Below, in pieces: positions 47,274 to 56,973 of a DNA stretch of 64,000 nt. Numbering within the stretch: position 1 is the first letter of the stretch; each line of letters begins with the position of its first letter. Under the pieces are notes generated by a model. It saw only the letters and a list, made by a program, of their open reading frames with translations, was not told the origin of the DNA and made no database searches. The position numbers and the translations under genes are program-made. The stretch is from Strobilurus pachycystidiatus (Eukaryota > Basidiomycota > Agaricomycetes > Agaricales > Physalacriaceae), in NCBI GenBank assembly GCA_019915135.1, contig JAHLMK010000001.1:5828001-5892000 (forward strand). The letters are read 5' to 3'.

Positions 47274-48921
47274 CGTTGAGGTCTCTGAACAATTCTACCG
47301 CTACCCTCATCCCAGACTGCCATCATCTCTAACCCATTCCGGAATCTCTCCCTTCTCTTCTCATCCCAAGCTTCCCTCTCATCGTTAGACATATACTTAT
47401 ACTCGTTTGCCATGAACTCCTTATCTGTCATACAACCGTTATCCACATATCGAAAGAGTCCCCCGGCACTGAAATGAATAATTGACATTCGCTCCTCGCC
47501 TTCCTGGATTTTGACGTTAGAGTGAACAAGCAGCGCAGACGGGAGAAGGATAGTGGAGCCTGGCGGGAATCGAACAACCAAGCCGAGGTCCCAAAATACG
47601 AAGTGACCACCCTTGTCTGGATCAAAGTCTCCCATTGCGGTTACAGCACACCAGCCCCAAGCCAGATTGCCTTGGTCAGTGTGAGGATAGGCAGTCGCGT
47701 TTGCTGGATTAGTGGTAGCACCAGCCCAGAAAGTACCGGGAAAGCCGCCGGGAAAGGGGTTTCCGAGCTGAGGGAGTACTTGACGAAGCTTCTCAAGCTG
47801 CTGAAGTCCGTAGCTGTGAATTGTAGACTGGTACGTCCGAAATAGAACTAGACAACATGAGATAGATACAAGAAATAGCAAAACACTCACAGTCAGCCCA
47901 TTCAGCGACGCGAACCCAACCAGGATCCTCGGTGAGCTCTGTGAGAAACGGAATGTCTTCTCGATTTTGAAGAAGAATGGACGGCTGCTTTTGTCCACCA
48001 CCATAAGATGCGCCAAAGGTTCGCTCAGGTCCAGGGCCACGACGATGCTTGTGAAATTTGAGATGTCGCCTAATTCGTCGGGTGGTTTCCTCCAGGCCGG
48101 CGATTGCTTGAGAGTAGTTGCCTCTTTGCTTACCAGGTTGGTCTCGGGGTCGGCCACCAAGGAGAGCAATAACGCGACCGTGTGCGTCAAGAATGGGTCA
48201 AGTTGTACTAGAAAAGTAGTGAGTAGAGATCTAACCATGAAGGAGAAGAGGCTTACCATCCATCCCAGTCTATCAGCCGAAACCCAAGTTGAAACACCTC
48301 GCTTAGACCAACCAGCCATTTAGGTAGGTTGAACAGTCTACCAATCCAACCTGGCTTGGTAACGGGAGCATCGTCCAGTGAATAGTCATCGCATCGAACT
48401 GGTTCGCCTACGCTGTCAATCCGTGTTTGAGTGACGCCCTTCATTTGCTTTGATGACTGGCCCGTGTCTTTGGCCTGTGCCTCTCGTTTTTCCCGGCGTT
48501 TCTGACCTGCCCTATATGCCTTCCGCTGCTTGTGGCTGAATTGAGGGCGAGTTATAGCATCGAGACGCTCAGTAGAGTGCGACGGGGATGGCGAGGGAGA
48601 GACGAAAGGAGAAGAAGGGTATGAACCAGCTGCAGAGAGCGACGAGTATGATGCGGAAGGGGAGATAGAGGACGCGGGGATCTCCAGATATACGGACGAC
48701 GAGGATGCAAACGAGGGGGAGGAAGCCGATGGAATATGGAGATATGGGGAATTAGGGAGGGGATAAAATATCTCTCCGTCCTGTAGTACCCCAAGATCGT
48801 GGTCGGGATGGTAGAGGTCTACGTCGTCAACATCACCGGGAGGACAGTCGAGACCTGTCACATCAGGGTCTTCGATGAATTTTAACCATTCGGCGTCCTC
48901 CTGCTTTATGAACGTGTCCAT
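47267..48921 (-). CDS. Transposon-borne 2OG-Fe(II) oxygenase, TET/JBP-like
   Basis: The start at 48921 (MDTFIKQEDAEWLKFIEDP) opens a low-complexity Ser/Pro region and a basic patch (FSHKQRKAYRAGQKRREKRE). After two introns the catalytic domain reads NPANATAYPHTDQGNLAWGW (iron ligands H-x-D), CAVTAMGDFDPDKGGHFVFW, FPPGSTILLPSALLVHSN (distal His) and EGEERMSIIHFSAGGLFR with the 2-oxoglutarate Arg. The pattern matches the large mushroom family of oxygenases linked to transposons, related to TET/JBP enzymes that oxidise methylated bases. The first junction needs a donor at 48308 (GTCTAAGC) rather than the stronger GTAAGC site, which would create a stop. The second intron is 63 nt, ending at ACCAG. 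Its target could be DNA 5-methylcytosine, but protein hydroxylation cannot be excluded. Confidence 0.68.
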
Positions 48922-50403
48922 GGCGGACGTCGCGTCAAAATAAATAGGGCCGCGAAGGGGTGGTCCATGCTGGATGTTGAATACAGCGCCAGAACGCGTG
49001 GTCTTGTGCGGAAAGTCCGTGGTTGAGATGTGGAAATACTTGCCGCCAGAAGTTGAGTCTAGAAGAGCGCATGAGAATCATGTCAAACAAAAAGAGGACA
49101 TTGTATGAAGTGAACGCAATTTTCACAGCCAAGCGCCATTGATGGAGGTGAGGTCAAGGTCGCCTTGCCGTCGACATCAATGGCGACTGACTATGAAGAC
49201 CGCCGGAAGAAGGGGGTATAGAGTATATATAGTAAGAGACAAACATACCTTTAGGCATAGCAATCTGGACCGCAATCAACCAGGCCTCCGAGGAGAAATG
49301 GGATGAGAAGCAGAGGGTGCACCTAACACCAGATAGTTCGAGAGCAAGGGGCAGTTGTCACACTGTGATGTTTACAGGAAACATATCACGGCGCACCGCC
49401 CAAACATGCCGAAACATAGACCGGTGCACTCGGACGTCGGACGCGATTGGTCGAGCGCTGGTGCCCCTCGGGCAGGTGTTAAACTGTGAACTATATTCAT
49501 GAAAGAGGCTGTAAGGTAGGCAATATGCAAGTACAGCTACGATAACGCCTATCAGAAACAATTTACTGTAGCTCTGAATCAGAATATTGATTGGAACCTG
49601 ATCCAGGGGCTGGCTTGCCTGCGGAATCGTGGCATTTGAAAGGAGGCTATGCTCTGGCGAAGACGCCAGCGAACGCGTCAAAGACTTGTTGAAGACTTGG
49701 TTGAAGCTGGGGCCTAGCCCTCGGCCACGATCCGCCCGCCCGTTCGTTCGTCTGTCTTTGTCGCAGCAAGGGGCTCCTCTCAAGGCTGAGAGCGCGAGGA
49801 ATGAAGGACTCGGCGCGGTGCACGGCACTGTGGTAGGATATGATGAGCTGCGGTAAGCCGGATGCGCGGGTAGAGGTAGCTGCACTAACGCACCTTGCAC
49901 CCGAAAGCTACCCATGTCAAGTTTCATCGATGCCTGCTCTGCACGTTCCCACCCCAGCCCACTAGTGCTCTGGCCGATGTCTTAGTGCTCTGGCCGATGT
50001 CTTGTGGTCATTTGTCGTGATTTGAAGCATCGTGATCCCGAGGCGTCGCAATTGGAGGATTGTGATTTGCGACGTTGACGAGCGCGAGGCGAGTACGTTG
50101 AAACGTCGTTGAGGTGGAGGAGACTCTTCCTTGCAGGTTTGGCTGCCAATGTCTCGCGGGGCAGAGAAGATAGCGAGCTCGCCAGCGGTCGTGGCATGAC
50201 GCCAAAGCGGTAGTCATTTGTCTGATTGCGGCCGTCGTGGTAGTCACAGGAAGAAATGGGATGACGCTGATCGTCGATCACTGCAATTCACAATCATCGA
50301 AGGCACATACATTCAGTCAGAAAGAGCGCGCATACAGCGCGGAGAGCAAGCGATATACATTTACAATTAACGTAAAAAGTACATGAAATAACAAGATTGT
50401 ACT
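48922..50403. other. Internal spacer of the transposon
   Basis: About 1.5 kb between two cargo genes. It contains an 11-bp inverted repeat (CGCCATTGATG at 49134-49144 and its complement at 49175-49185) and a 20-bp tandem duplication (49963-50002). A 189-codon minus-strand frame (49358-49927) includes one hydrophobic stretch (LFLIGVIVAVLAYCLPYSLF) but no family match, so it is not called as a gene. Confidence 0.5.
49963..50002 (+). repeat. 20-bp perfect tandem duplication
   Basis: TAGTGCTCTGGCCGATGTCT occurs twice in direct succession (49963-49982 and 49983-50002). It is a recent slippage or repair product inside the transposon. Confidence 0.9.
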
Positions 50404-53400
50404 TCAACGCTTGAAGACCTGGTTGATCGCAGGGGACAAGGCCTGGCAAATCTTCAACCAGGACGCCGGCGAGCCATTCTTGTCTGGATGATAGACCTAG
50501 AAAGCGAGCATGAGCGTCAAAAGGAGTGTGAAGAGCGAGAAATTCACTTACGCCTTGCGACTGACGCAAATAGCGAGCCTTTTCAGCGTCCGAAATACTG
50601 ACCGTCAGGTTCTCAAACTTGGTACGGGCTGGGCCGTCTGGATGAGGGAAGCCCTGCCTTAACACCTGAAGGAGCATTTTCCAGTCAAGCTCCTCGGGAT
50701 TGTTCATCATCTGGAGTGCGGCCTTGAGCTGGTCCTGCCTGGCCTGGGCAATGAAGTCTTTGACAATTTCGTCCGGTTTACGCTTCCTCGGCAACGCCTT
50801 GGGCTTGGGCCTGGTGTAGGAGTCAGAGTTGTTTGACCCGGATGCAGAGCCTGACAACTTTGTGCCGGACGATGCGCCAGAGGTCTTGTCCGATCTTGAG
50901 TACGACCAATCGAAAGGTTTGGGGCGTTTAGAGGAGGTATCTGCGGAATCTCAGTCACGATGAGACAGTGGCAGGAGGTCATACCTGGAGCAATGAGATC
51001 GCAATACCACTCCGAGTCCACTTCAGATGGCATCCTAGGAAGCTCTGGAACTTGTGAGATAAGAAAAGAATACCAATACCAATACGCGAGCAGAGAAAGA
51101 CTTGCCGTCGTCGTAATGCGACTTCGCTGCACCAGGTCGATGGAAGTTGCCCGTGCTGAAGAGCGTTGTCAGTAGGTAATGGTTGTACAAGTAGGCAAAG
51201 ATGATCTCACGTTGGGTTGCGATGCGTATCTCGACTGCCGTCGTCCGGGTCAGCATAGTAGTATCTTGGGCGCTAAAGTTTGTGAGTATGTAATCCCAAG
51301 TAGAGAGTCAGAACTCACCTTTAAGAAGTTGAACAGCTTCCAAGCGACAGCGAGTGCCGTCTTCCCGAGAATGGAGACGCACGCGTCGTAATGTAGTCCG
51401 GGATCGCGGCTGACAAGGTAGTCGTGGAGAATCTGGACAAATAGATCCAAGCCGGATGGACCGCGGGAAATGATGTCGATTTTCATGTGTGCAGGATCGT
51501 GTTCATTGCCAAAGATCTTGACGAGGCATTGCTTGACCTGAGCACAGGATGTCGACCATTCCGAAAGAAGAGCGCGAAGCCTTAGAAGGCCAACATGTAG
51601 CGGTGAAGCAGGCTCGGCTACAATCTTATGCGGTTCAATTAATACAGTTGATGAGGAGACAATCATGAACGAACCATGTACTCCATCAACAGAGGCTTAT
51701 TGCGTGCTATGACCGCCTCCAGTTGACGAAATCCATTCCGGGGAAACCAGTAATGAGGCAGAACAGCGGAGAGGAAGACATCGAGTAGATCAATGATTGT
51801 GCTCAGGGACTCAGTGAGCTGTCGATGAACCAACTCGAGGTCCGTGTAGGCTTTGTCAGAGAGGCCATCCATGCGAGTAATGTGTCTGATGAGCCCGCCG
51901 AGTACCAGAAGTGCTTCAACACAGACACCAAGTCCGAGCGGGCCAAGTCTGAACTTGCGAATGAAGTCTTGATGCTTTGACGGGTCCGGCTTGTGTCCCG
52001 ACGAAGCGCTCTTCATCCAAGCAGCCAGACCGTCAAACGCAGAAAAAGCCGTGACATAGCCGAAGTCACTAGAGCATAGCATCTCGGTAGCGAGATCTGG
52101 GCTCTTAGCTAAACTAGTCTTCTGAATGGAAGTGAGAAGACCTTGCGCCCGAGTGGCTAGGGTGCTGAAGAGATTGTAGGGCGGGACAAGAGACGTAGCC
52201 GCCTAACATGAAGAATGAATACTATTTTCTGACGAAGAAACTATATGCACGAACCCACTTCCCGCTACCGGCGTAGCCTTCGGACAACCTGCTTGTGTCG
52301 GGTGGCGAGCTGGTGATGGATACCAGTTTCTTCAACCATATCAGGTCGATGGGAAGATCAAGAGACTAGTTCGGAATTAGACGAGAAGGGAGATAAAGAA
52401 TTGAGTAAAATCCATACCGGGTGCGCTCTGGGTATAGAGTCGGGTGCTGGCTTGACATCAGGTGCAACCTTGACATCAGGCTTCAGGTCGGGCGCCGGCT
52501 TGGTATCGACATCGTCGTCAGAGACCAAGATCACTTCGGGATCTGATCCAGAAGTCTTGCGGCGTTTAGCTTCCTTGAGCTCAGGCTCCAGAGATGAGCG
52601 CTGATAATGCCGCGTCAGAAAAACAGAACTCAGACAAATGAGATATGTACCTTGGTACCGGCCGCCGCCGCCCCTGGCTCGTATAGCCGGATATCCGGGA
52701 GGCCAGCAACGAGACAAATATATACAGGGTTTGGGACCTCCTGTGCGGTCATGCTGGAGGGTTGTGCGCGCGCGGCATTACTGGGGAATATGAGACTTGA
52801 AGGGTAGAGCGAGAAAGAAACATACTTCCTCACGACCTCGCAGGACGCTTGATCGTTCTGAAGCCATTCGTTGGGTATGAGAATGGACTTCGCGCCGCGT
52901 GTTCCGGTACCGCATACGTCCATGATGTGAAAAAGATTCGACGCGTCAGTGATATTCATAGTAATCTTGTCCGGGAGGATAGTCTGGTAGCGAGCCAGTA
53001 TAGCGCTTCCAAGGTCTTGACTGTCTGCCTTGTTGGACAGGGTGACGGTCTGAACATAGCAATTCTCCGGGCGCCGAAGAATTTCAAACCTAGCATCCCG
53101 GTGAGCAAAGCAACACAATGATGAAGATTGACGCACTCCTGGCGAGAAGGGCGCCGAAGTCTGTTGTTCTCATCGTGCGCCTGAGAAGTCTGGGGCATGA
53201 AAATCAGAGTAAAGTCCGTGTCGGCTGGTGTATCGACCACAGCGGACTTCCGCTTCCGGCCAACTGGACGACCGGTCGTGTTCGCGAGCTTCTCGACGGT
53301 GATCTAGCGTGTAAGATTTGAGGTGGAACGAGGGACGTGTCAGCAAAAACAGCACACCTTCTTTGACGGCTCAAATCTCGGCGTCTTGATGCCTTGACTG

Positions 53401-53989
53401 GCAGCCTCCTTCGCTATATCTTCCTCCCTTGCTTTGGACGCCTCGCGCGCCTTGCTCCCATTGCGCCATGGGTTCCCGCCGTTATTCTTCTTCCAGGAGC
53501 CAGCAGGATGATGCGAGGGTTCATCGGCGTCCTTCTTGTTCCGCTTGTTATCGGTTCGAGAGCCGAAAATGGTGCTGGCGGTGGCGCCTCCGAACACGTC
53601 TGGGTCAATCTGGTTGGTGTTGGCGGGCTGCTATATCCAGGGTGTGAGACGAAAAGAGGAAAGATTCGGAAGCCTCGGAACGGACCTGATTGGCGCTGGT
53701 GGCTGTGTCTTCGCACTCGGTGCCCTCGGTGGGCTCGGCAGTCGGAACCTCGCGATCCTTGGCAGGCGAAGTCAAGGGTGTCTAGAGGTACATAAGCGCT
53801 ACGCTCATGAGCAATGAAGTTCTTGCGTACGTCACCACTGCTGTGCATCCCCAGGCAGCACTTGCAAACACCGCACGGATCAATTGGCGTACAGTCCTTG
53901 GGATCCTTACCAGGTGGAGGATAGCCATTGCGACAACCGCAACCTCTGGTGTTGCAGTGACCGAGTCTCGAGGCGTCAAACTTTGGCAT
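50404..53989 (-). CDS. Transposon cargo gene: Cys-rich (CXXC-like) N-terminus, unknown middle, HPDK-containing C-terminus
   Basis: The start at 53989 gives MPKFDASRLGHC and a cluster of eight or more cysteines (CNTRGCGC, DCTPIDPCGVCKCCLGM), probably zinc-binding and reminiscent of part of CXXC fingers. Splicing then gives a Lys-rich disordered stretch (KAREASKAREEDIAKEAA), a segment with RFEILRRPENCYVQTVTL and VCGTGTRGAKSILIPNEWL, and a repetitive acidic linker (KPAPDLKPDVKVAPDVKPAP). A helical region follows (SDFGYVTAFSAFDGLAAWMK; LTESLSTIIDLLDVFLSAVL). The last exon gives VYHPDKNGSPASWLKICQAL and SPAINQVFKR, a J-domain-like HPDK tail, ending at 50404. About a dozen short introns keep frame throughout, so the gene seems functional. 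I do not recognise the family. A role as element-encoded DNA- or chromatin-binding cofactor is inferred from context. Confidence 0.6.
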
Positions 53990-54509
53990 GATAGAGTCAA
54001 GAAGGAGGAGAACGGTGAGATCAAAGCTGACTTTGACGGCGTCTTATACTCAAAAATTTGCATCAAGACAAACAAGCTGTTGAAGAGATGGTTAAATTGA
54101 ATGGTAAGCTCTTTATACGGTAACACTCACGCCTGCCCAGATGATGTGGAGATGTACATTTGCCCATACGCGACACCAGATACCTTTTTTATATTCAGAT
54201 AAATTTGCCCTACAATCTTCAGATACCTTTGGCCGAACGTGAGTCTGGACTTAGCGTATAAAATCTTTGGCTGTGACAATGTTTGGCTACGGAAAGAACG
54301 GAGATTCTAGTATTCACGACGTGTCAGTTTCTTGTATAGAACTGGTGCTCCAAGTCGCCGTTGCTTGCTCGGTACAGCGGACAGGTAATGCATGCCGCTA
54401 TGCCGAGCAGCTAACACTAGCCGACCTGCCGCTAAGCCAGTGACCGTAGTGACAATGCCGACATGCCCGAAGCCATACCTGCCGAGGTCAAGTGACCAGG
54501 AGGTGGCGC

Positions 54510-54764
54510 ACATTACTGAAAGTGCGACGAAAGTGATTTTGAGTGAGACACAAGCAGACCAGAGTGCGTTGTGAAGAGCAAAGTGAGTTGTGAGAATGTA
54601 CCAAGTGGGATTTCTGAATGAAAGTGAGATACACTTCTTGGCAAAGTGAGTTTCAGAATGTGCAAAGTGAGTGGAAAGATGCAAAGTGGAATGTGAATGT
54701 GAAAGTGGAATAGCAAAATGTATGAGTGAAACAGAAAATAGTTTTTTTACAGTATTACCACCAA
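54510..54764 (+). repeat. Right inverted end and subterminal repeat array of the transposon
   Basis: Repeated AAAGTG or GAGTG motifs (for example GAAAGTGAG, CAAAGTGAG, CAAAGTGG) occur every 15-25 bp from 54518 to 54735, followed by GTTTTTTTACAGTATTACC at the tip. They mirror the CACTT array at the left end. Confidence 0.7.
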
Positions 54765-54784
54765 AAAAAGAAATTTCCATTGTC

Positions 54785-54908
54785 CATGACTCCAACGTCC
54801 AGAGTCCAGACTCCGGACTCAGAGACTCCAATGTCCAATGACGAATTTGAAATGTCCAGACTCCAGAGTCCAGACTCCATTGGCATCCAATGCCATCCAA
54901 TGTCCATC
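54785..54908 (+). repeat. Imperfect GTCCAGACTCC-type repeat tract
   Basis: Variants of GTCCAGAGTCCAGACTCC and CCAATGTCC/CCATTGGCATCC recur between the large transposon end and the small inverted-repeat element. The tract is low-complexity with no coding potential. Confidence 0.75.
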
Positions 54909-54914
54909 ATCCGA

Positions 54915-55381
54915 GTAGGGTAGTGGGGGAAACCTATGTTTCCCCCCGAAAATGGTTTGACTCGGTAACTTACCGGTTTGGAACCGGTTCCAAACCTCGG
55001 AGGGCTGGGAGGGTAGGTTTGGAACCTGTCACATGATAAAATCATGTGACCTGCGGGCAGGAGACTGCCAAAGCATATGTGGCGTAAAATACGGACGCCG
55101 GAGGAAGACACCTGAAGACTGACCAAAGATACATGCAAGTCTCTGTGGCAGCTATCAATGAATTCTTTGGGCCTAGAGAGCCCAAAGACAAAAAATTTGA
55201 GAGCTGTTTGTGTCTGCCAGATTGAGGCGGGACTGGGGCGGGAGGCGCGCGGCGGGATCACGTGAAAGAAGCACGTGAGAGTTTGGAACCGGTTCCAAAC
55301 CGGTATCAAACCTGGCGGGGCCGCGGGGCCGGTACCAAACCGGTTTGGTACCGCCTCTGGAGGTTTACCCCACGGCCCTAC
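54915..55381. mobile_element. 467-bp MITE with terminal inverted repeats and target-site duplication
   Basis: The ends match as inverted repeats over about 21 bp (GTAGGGTAGTGGGGGAAACC at the left; the complement of the right end reads GTAGGGCCGTGGGGTAAACC). Direct copies of ATCCGA flank it (54909-54914 and 55382-55387); with slightly different boundaries the shared flank could be read as the 8-bp ATCCGAGT. The interior is full of palindromes: TTGGAACCGGTTCCAA twice, a GTACCAAACCGGTTTGGTAC unit, and a GTCACATGAT/ATCATGTGAC hairpin. There is no coding sequence, so it must be mobilised in trans, plausibly by an hAT-like enzyme. It inserted between the large transposon and the tRNA gene. Confidence 0.75.
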
Positions 55382-55450
55382 ATCCGAGTCATCCGAGGAC
55401 CGACATCGTTGAAGAAAAAAAGATACAGAACTGTGACAAGAAAAATATTT

Positions 55451-55524
55451 TGGCCAACGTGGGGATCGAACCCAAGACCTTCGCGTTATTAGCACGACGC
55501 TCTAACCAGCTGAGCTAGTCGGCC
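55451..55524 (-). tRNA. tRNA-Ile (anticodon AAU)
   Basis: The minus strand folds as a complete tRNA. Acceptor GGCCGAC pairs with GTTGGCC followed by discriminator A. The D arm is GCTC...GAGC with AGCTGGTTA. The anticodon stem TCGTG/CGCGA encloses CTAATAA, so the anticodon is AAT (AAU), reading isoleucine. The T loop is TTCGATC between TTGGG and CCCAC. No intron is present. A run of T on the transcript strand just downstream (55442-55450) can terminate RNA polymerase III. It lies next to two mobile elements, and tRNA flanks are common insertion targets. Confidence 0.93.
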
Positions 55525-56973
55525 CATGGTTGGAGAGCAAACATGTAAGTCACAGTCCATTGACGCAACCGATTGACTATAATCAGGTTCAAGACTATTA
55601 GCCAGAGTCGTTTCTGTCTACCACGTCGATTTTTTCAAGCGTTTTGGACGTCAAATCTGTTGTTATATCAATCTCTTGGATATAATGTGAAGGTTCTGTA
55701 AGCTATCCCTAACCGTTACAGCCTGGGCCGATGGAACCAACCTAAAAGTCGTGGCGCTGAGCAGTGAGGGTGTGCGATGATTGCGCCGCGAATTTGCGCG
55801 TGACTCTGTGGTCGGGTTCTTCCGCTTAATGCCTCCGGCTATCAAACTCTTCTCCTTCCTCCAAGGTGCAGCACTGAGCAGGGTGCAGCCTGGCGCACAG
55901 CATGCATCATCATGGCGCGTCGATCGTAGTACATTCGTAGCTGGTCTTGGTTTGGAAGATTTACACTTCGACGGAGCGGTTCTGTGTGCTACGAGAGCTA
56001 CCGCCTAGTCTAGGATTTGATGGACCCCTCCACTGAGAGTCGCCCCATCAGATGGCGGACTTTGAATTTTGAGGCGGCCCGAGCGACTGTAGCCTGTCGG
56101 CATGTGGATGACGTATTGCAAAACCCTTGATGAAGGTCAGAGGGAGAGACCAACGCACTACATGTGTCGCAGATGAGCACAAATTGGTAGCAGGTTTTCT
56201 CATTACAAGTCCATGTCACTCAAGCTCGACACCATCAGAGCCTTTCCATGCACTTGTCTTTCGACCGAGTCGTCGAAAGTCTTGTGAGATTCTTGCCGAC
56301 TTGCCGTGAATTTCAAATAGGCAACTATCAGTGAACCCCATCAACAAAATCCAGACTTTGTAGTGGTAAGAACGACTGTCTTCTTACACCTCACAAATTC
56401 TGGTTAACGAGACTAGCTACCGCCACCCGCCTGGCCTAGCAACATAGCGCGGTTGGCGGTATGTCGGCCTGGGACCTCCTGAGACTCAGCCTGCTTCTCG
56501 GGTTCGATTTCAGGCTCCATGGAAACCAGTTCAACCGCCTTGGATCACGACTACGTGAGTCGCTCATACCTCCTCGGAGGGAGATTGATTGATTGGTCTC
56601 ACAGTAGGAGCCCAATTGCGGATGTCAAAAGGCTAAACGGAACATGCACAGATTTCGGTCGCAATACCTACTGGCTTGTCCTGCTACTCTGTGTAGTACT
56701 ACACAGAGTACAGGTGCTGTATGTATTCTGCGGTTGGCAGTGCGTGGGACACCGTCGGCAAAATAATGGTAGCCGACTCGAAACTTTTTTTACCATCTCC
56801 CGTTCATGATGCCTGACCCGCACTCCATGGCTTTCCGATCCGAGGGCCTGTGTTGTTCTTACATTGCACGTCCTCGCATCCCGACTCTAAACGCGAGATG
56901 GAAAGTATTTAAAGGTGTAGGGAGTTCTTCAGTTCTCATAGTAGCTCCTTCGTTTGGCAACATCGTTTGCACA
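55525..56973. other. Gene-free stretch upstream of the first arrestin-like gene
   Basis: About 1.45 kb with no supported gene. A perfect 26-bp palindrome lies at 56685-56710. A TATTTAAA box near 56906-56913 is about 60 nt upstream of the arrestin-like start codon and probably directs its transcription. Confidence 0.5.
56685..56710. repeat. Perfect 26-bp palindrome
   Basis: The sequence is its own complement over 26 bp, centred on GTAGTACTAC with outer arms TACTCTGT and ACAGAGTA. It could bind a dimeric transcription factor or form a cruciform. It lies about 265 bp upstream of the arrestin-like start codon. Confidence 0.85.

Larger units (their letters stand above)
45214..54764. mobile_element. 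DNA transposon of about 9.55 kb carrying transposase, TET/JBP-like oxygenase and Cys-rich/HPDK gene
   Basis: The two ends are inverted copies of each other. The left end from 45214 reads TTGGCGATATAGTGTAAAAA, and the complement of the right end from 54764 reads TTGGTGGTAATACTGTAAAA; both continue into a T-rich run and TTTCACT. Inside each end lies an array of short spaced CACTT(T) or AAAGTG motifs in mirror orientation. Three genes, all on the minus strand, fill the interior: an rve/DDE transposase, a 2OG-Fe oxygenase and a large novel protein. All three appear open. A target duplication is uncertain: AAAAGATA to the left against AAAAGAAA to the right. The element differs from KDZ (Kyakuja-Dileera-Zisupton) transposons, which also carry TET/JBP genes, in having an rve-type transposase. 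Alternative: a composite of nested elements. Confidence 0.65.

Noticed and set aside
49358..49927. 189-codon minus-strand frame with one hydrophobic segment inside the transposon
   Set aside because: No family resemblance and no conserved start context; cannot be separated from chance.
45206..54773. AAAAGATA/AAAAGAAA as a firm target-site duplication of the large transposon
   Set aside because: One mismatch, A-rich sequence and a two-base offset make chance similarity likely; mentioned only as uncertain.
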